From NCBI GenBank assembly GCA_938023075.1, contig CALHDG010000036.1, forward strand, positions 1 to 64,000: a DNA stretch of 64,000 nt, written 5' to 3'. Positions within the stretch are counted from its first letter, which is position 1. Each line of letters starts with the position of its first letter. The notes beneath the pieces were generated by a model, which was not told the DNA's origin, searched no databases, and saw nothing but the letters and a program-made list of their open reading frames with translations. This DNA comes from an uncultured Chitinophagales bacterium. GTDB taxonomy: Bacteria > Bacteroidota > Bacteroidia > Chitinophagales > JAHDHT01. Below, piece after piece: positions 60,324-64,000 of this stretch. A program made the translations under genes and the position numbers.

Positions 60324-62459
60324 TTAAAGCTTAAACAATTTTTTAGAAAAACGCAGCTTATCAGATTGACCTTCTATAAAATAAACACCTGATTGTAAAT
60401 GTTCAATATTAATTTTGTTAGTTGGATTGTTTTGTTCAAAAACAATTTTACCATCTACACTTCTAACTGTTAATTTCCAATCAGTTATATTTTTCCATTG
60501 TATATTAAATTCGTCAATTACCGGATTAGGATATAGCAAAACATTTAAAGCATTCAATTGATAGTTGTTTACTGAAATCATATCATCACCAAAAACCTTA
60601 ATGTCGTCAATATATAAATTTTGTTCTTGACTATTGATACATCTAAATTTTATCGATACCTCACTTTCCCCTTCAAAATCTTTTAAATCAACTACTCGCT
60701 GTCGCCATTGATTCGATGAAGTAGGTTCAAAATATTCTTGCCGGTTACCGACTGTAGCAATAAAAACACCTTCTTGTTTGTATATAGAAGTAAAGTTTTG
60801 GCCACAATCTTTTGATACCAGAATTTCTAAAGTATCAGAGTCATCACTATCATATCTAGCATAGGCATTATAAAATTCTAACATTGGGTTAAGGGTTGAA
60901 CTTAGGTCAATTAAAGGCAAAACAAATTCATCAATGGCACCACTAAAACCAGCATCAAAGCAGTTGATTAACATACAATTATCGCCAGTATTTGCAACAC
61001 CACTTTTCAGTTCAAAACCCTCGTCATCATTATCAACATCAATTATATTGGTATATGCTGGAGGAAAATTATCTTCTTCAAAACTTTCTTGAAATGGTAA
61101 ACTTCTGCCTAGTGACTGTATTTTTAAAGTAATTTCGTTATCCTCTGGTTGTTCATCTGGTTGCGTATTTACATCGGTTATCACCACTTTAAAATCTTGC
61201 ACACCTTGAGGTAGTTCAATTGGGTTTAAATTAGTTTCTGCAAATTCACCAGTAGCCACACTGCCCGTCCATTCAAAGGTATCTACCAACTCGTTGTTAA
61301 TATAAGTTTCAATTATTAGCCGGTTTATCGTTTTGTTGCCAAAATTTCTAAACTGAATAGCCGGTGTAAAAGAGGCTGTGCATAAATTTTCATTGGCTAT
61401 TAAATTGGTAAATTTCGTAAAACGAGCGTTATCATCTTTTAAAACTGGAGGCATACACCCCTGGCTACTTAATATATTTTCACGATTACCTCCAGGTTCA
61501 AATAGTGCTCTGGCTCTTTCTTTTTGTCCATTGGTAAAAAGAGTCAAACATTTATCGTCTGTATAATCCATGTAATTTTGAACCATATCCGGCTCATCAT
61601 CATAGGAACATGAATTAGTATTAAGGTTACTACAAGAGGTGTGAGAAGTAGCTGAGAGCGGCGTATCTTCCACATCATCGTCCATACTGCAATCGCCATC
61701 ACCCCAAATATGTCGCAGGTTAACCCAATGACCTACTTCATGGGTCGCTGTTCGCCCGGTAATACTTGATTGAGTTCCCACTCTTCCAACGTGAACGTAA
61801 TTTAAAACAACGCCATCTGTATTTTTATCCATTCCAGGAAACTGCGCATACCCTAATAAGCCTGGTTCTAAATCTCCCACCCAAATATTTAAATATTCAT
61901 CGGAGGGCCAAGCATCTGCCCCGCCCAATCTGGTAAATTTAATGGGTTCTTGAAGGCTCAACAAAAATGTATCAACTGAGGTAGTAATATATTGAATACC
62001 TGTTGTAGGTAATCCATCCGGATCTCGTTGTGCAAAGCAAAATTCAATTTCCATATCGGCAGCGCGATCTTTAAAAACGCTTAAAGTTTCATCAGCATTG
62101 GCATTTAGCTTTCTAAAATCTTCATTTAGTACCTCTAATTGGGATAATATTGTTTCTTCCGACAATTTTTCTTCATTCGTTTTATATAATATATGAAAAA
62201 CTACCGGAATAGTAATTACCTCTTTTACCTTATTTCTTTTTTGAGATGGGTTATTTAATATCCATTGAGTGTGTTCTTCAATGGCTTGCATGTTTTGCTC
62301 AATTTCAGTATTGTTGTTTTTCTGATTTTCCAAAGCCTCCATCGTTCCACACTTTTCATTAAAAACGTTGGTAGAGGTTTTATTCGGCAAGTTGTTTTGT
62401 CCTAATACGGATAACGTAATTAAGCACAAAAAAAATATACTTACATGTATTTTAAACAT
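60324..62459 (-). CDS. Secreted M43-family zinc metalloprotease with T9SS domain
   Basis: A 711-residue protein with a signal peptide (about 1-20, SVLGQ). The catalytic domain holds HEVGHWVNLRHIWGD (HExxHxxxxxH zinc motif) and the Met-turn MVQNYMDYTDD of the pappalysin-like M43 group. Beta-sandwich domains follow (CARDB-like and MAM-like, about 350-620) and a T9SS type A sorting domain ends it (VLLYPNPVIDEF...). Probably a surface or secreted protease. It starts 4 bp after the stop of the second protease gene, so the two form an operon. Confidence 0.92.
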   Translation of the reverse strand: MFKIHVSIFFLCLITLSVLGQNNLPNKTSTNVFNEKCGTMEALENQKNNNTEIEQNMQAIEEHTQWILNNPSQKRNKVKEVITIPVVFHILYKTNEEKLSEETILSQLEVLNEDFRKLNANADETLSVFKDRAADMEIEFCFAQRDPDGLPTTGIQYITTSVDTFLLSLQEPIKFTRLGGADAWPSDEYLNIWVGDLEPGLLGYAQFPGMDKNTDGVVLNYVHVGRVGTQSSITGRTATHEVGHWVNLRHIWGDGDCSMDDDVEDTPLSATSHTSCSNLNTNSCSYDDEPDMVQNYMDYTDDKCLTLFTNGQKERARALFEPGGNRENILSSQGCMPPVLKDDNARFTKFTNLIANENLCTASFTPAIQFRNFGNKTINRLIIETYINNELVDTFEWTGSVATGEFAETNLNPIELPQGVQDFKVVITDVNTQPDEQPEDNEITLKIQSLGRSLPFQESFEEDNFPPAYTNIIDVDNDDEGFELKSGVANTGDNCMLINCFDAGFSGAIDEFVLPLIDLSSTLNPMLEFYNAYARYDSDDSDTLEILVSKDCGQNFTSIYKQEGVFIATVGNRQEYFEPTSSNQWRQRVVDLKDFEGESEVSIKFRCINSQEQNLYIDDIKVFGDDMISVNNYQLNALNVLLYPNPVIDEFNIQWKNITDWKLTVRSVDGKIVFEQNNPTNKINIEHLQSGVYFIEGQSDKLRFSKKLFKL

Positions 62460-62462
62460 ATT

Positions 62463-64000
62463 TTATAGTTTAATCATTTTTTGAATTAGATGAACGTCTC
62501 GATCTATTTGAAGATGAAGGTAATAAATACCTGAAGGAATGTCTGCTACCTCAATTGTTATTTGGGTTGATGGCTTATTGATGGATGTATTTTTCAATTG
62601 TCTGCCCAACGGATCATAAATTATTGTATGTATTCTTTTACTTAGATATTCATTAGGTATAGCTAAATAAATTTGTTGTTGAAATGGATTAGGGGAAATT
62701 TGAATATTGAAATCGGCTGGAGAATCAAAAATACTACTGAAGGTTGGATCTTTACCCGTAACCGTAATATCATCAAGAAAAAAGTTATTCCCTAAACCAC
62801 TGATAAATTTGAAATGAATATTGGCAAAAGCTTCATCTTTATAAGCATCTAAATCAATTGTTACTCGTTTCCATTGACTGTTTACCGGTTTAAAGGCATC
62901 GTCGGTTTTGGCAGTAGTTGCCAAATCGTCACCAATTGCATGGAATAAGGTGTCAAAATGAACCCCACAATCATTGGTAAATAAAACTTGCAGTTCATCA
63001 AAGCCCGGTTCTGTTCTTCTATTAGCAGAGGCATAATAAAATTTCAATACCGGTTCTGTATAAGATGCAATGTCTAAATTTTGACTGATCAGTTCATCTA
63101 TCCGTCCACTTTCTCTAATGGTAAAGTTATTTAACTCTAAGCATTGCTCTCCAAAATGAGCTATTTCATTGGTTACGATAAAACCTTCATCACTATCTTC
63201 GTTGGTGGCTGTCCATTTATTTTCATCAAATGCCTGAGGTTTTCCATTCCCAAATTCTCCCTCAAAATCTTCCCGAAAGGGTAAGCGTTCAGCCTCTAAA
63301 ATTTTAACTTGAAAATTATGTTCTACCAAATCATTATTGGTATTCAAATCTTCTTCACCATTTACGCTTTGTACCTGTATAGTAATTTTTTGACTACCAA
63401 TATTACCAGTTATTTCACTAAGTTTAATAGTTGCATAATCAGCAAAAAGCAATTCGCCACTCCAATCTGTAGTAAATTCTCTGTTGTCGTTTATTAAAAT
63501 TTTAAAAGTGGCTTGTTTTAAAGTATCGCTACCATTGTTAGCAAATTCAATAACCGGTGAAAAATCTTGCACACAAACTACTTCATTTTTTGCCGGAAAT
63601 TCAATATCAACGAGCGCAACATCATTCGTTATTAGTTCAGCACAACCACTAGAATTTACTAATCCACTTCTAAAGCCTCCCGACTCTAAATAGGAACGCA
63701 TCACATCTACCTGACCTTGCGTAAAAAAATCTGAACAGCTCGAATAATCCATATAATTTTGAATCATATCTGCCGAGCCACAGCTTCGCATTTGCTTTGT
63801 GCAACCAAATGCCGGACCTTTGGCGGTATTGGTATCAGCAATGCCATCATCACCATCACATCTACAAATTTCAACTCCATTGTTATCCGTTGAACAATCA
63901 TCACCCCAAATATGAAATAAACCCAACCAATGCCCTATTTCATGAGTTGTTGTTCCGTCGTCGTTAACATTACCAGAACCTCCTACGCGGCCAAATGAGC
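62463..64000 (-). CDS. Second M43-family metalloprotease with T9SS domain, 5' end outside the window
   Basis: Partial gene reading in from the right edge. The frame continues to base 64000: SFGRVGG...GTTTHEIGHWLGLFHIWGDDC, so the zinc motif HEIGHWLGLFH is complete, and QNYMDYSSCSDFF provides the Met-turn. Beta-sandwich domains and a T9SS type A tail (QISPNPFQQQIYL) follow. The signal peptide and first part of the catalytic domain lie beyond the window. Same architecture as the downstream gene, so a tandem duplication is likely. Confidence 0.9.
   Translation of the reverse strand, partial: SFGRVGGSGNVNDDGTTTHEIGHWLGLFHIWGDDCSTDNNGVEICRCDGDDGIADTNTAKGPAFGCTKQMRSCGSADMIQNYMDYSSCSDFFTQGQVDVMRSYLESGGFRSGLVNSSGCAELITNDVALVDIEFPAKNEVVCVQDFSPVIEFANNGSDTLKQATFKILINDNREFTTDWSGELLFADYATIKLSEITGNIGSQKITIQVQSVNGEEDLNTNNDLVEHNFQVKILEAERLPFREDFEGEFGNGKPQAFDENKWTATNEDSDEGFIVTNEIAHFGEQCLELNNFTIRESGRIDELISQNLDIASYTEPVLKFYYASANRRTEPGFDELQVLFTNDCGVHFDTLFHAIGDDLATTAKTDDAFKPVNSQWKRVTIDLDAYKDEAFANIHFKFISGLGNNFFLDDITVTGKDPTFSSIFDSPADFNIQISPNPFQQQIYLAIPNEYLSKRIHTIIYDPLGRQLKNTSINKPSTQITIEVADIPSGIYYLHLQIDRDVHLIQKMIKL

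Noticed and set aside
1-64000. tRNA or rRNA genes
   Set aside because: No cloverleaf with a TTCGA-type T loop and acceptor pairing, and no rRNA sequence, was recognised by eye; a tRNAscan run would be decisive.

Overview
The window (about 36% G+C by eye) is a stretch of chromosome from a gliding, secretion-rich member of the Bacteroidota. The signs are gldA/gldF/gldG, several proteins ending in a type IX secretion (T9SS) type A sorting domain, a fused SecDF, TAnnTTTG-like -7 promoter boxes and weak ribosome binding sites. The very large cysteine-rich or lamin-tail/CotH secreted proteins suggest the Saprospiria/Chitinophagia side of the phylum, but that is an inference. No rRNA, tRNA, CRISPR array, prophage or complete insertion sequence was recognised.

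Layout. 1-7 kb: DUF937-OmpA protein, rhomboid protease, msrA and a CotH/lamin-tail secreted protein. 7-18 kb: a PAS histidine kinase, purL, and a giant alpha-2-macroglobulin lipoprotein with an intact thioester motif. 18-24 kb: the gliding ABC operon gldA-gldF-gldG-DUF4340. Its 3' end is duplicated as a broken copy, with an EGF-repeat lipoprotein gene between the two copies. 24-32 kb: a small unknown gene, gene debris including an orphan IPTL-CTERM-like tail, thrA-thrB and secDF. 32-38 kb: a cluster of secreted proteins, two of them sharing the same C-terminal domain and the same terminator. 38-46 kb: udk, HMG-CoA lyase-like, MscS-TM-like, YceI, a zinc-ribbon/OB-fold membrane protein, dinB, an SdiA-regulated-like secreted protein and an acyl-CoA dehydrogenase. 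46-53 kb: a B12-binding protein, gltX, polysaccharide deacetylase, PAP2, DUF2237, tesB and TraB/GumN. 53-56 kb: a HigBA toxin-antitoxin pair, DUF2683, and three antitoxin cassettes with near-identical leaders whose toxins are broken or missing. 56-64 kb: an AlgX/AlgI-like O-acetylation pair, queE, sodC and two adjacent M43 metalloproteases, the last cut by the window edge.

The most unusual content is between the genes. At least five full and two partial copies occur of a ~95-116 bp structured element (CTAGCCCCGAT ... GAGCGGAAAGCGGG ... TTCGCTTC). Its arms change together between copies so that pairing is kept, which points to a folded RNA or single-stranded DNA. It lies beside paired REP-like hairpins and beside short ends that look like terminal inverted repeats. 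A different family at 12.2, 39.0 and 7.05 kb looks MITE-like.

Working together: thrA/thrB make phosphohomoserine; gldA/F/G form a gliding ABC transporter; SecDF and the T9SS-tailed proteins reflect heavy export; the AlgI/AlgX-like pair probably acetylates an exported glycan; HMG-CoA lyase, acyl-CoA dehydrogenase, the B12-binding protein and TesB are consistent with branched-chain amino acid or acyl-CoA breakdown but are not one operon.
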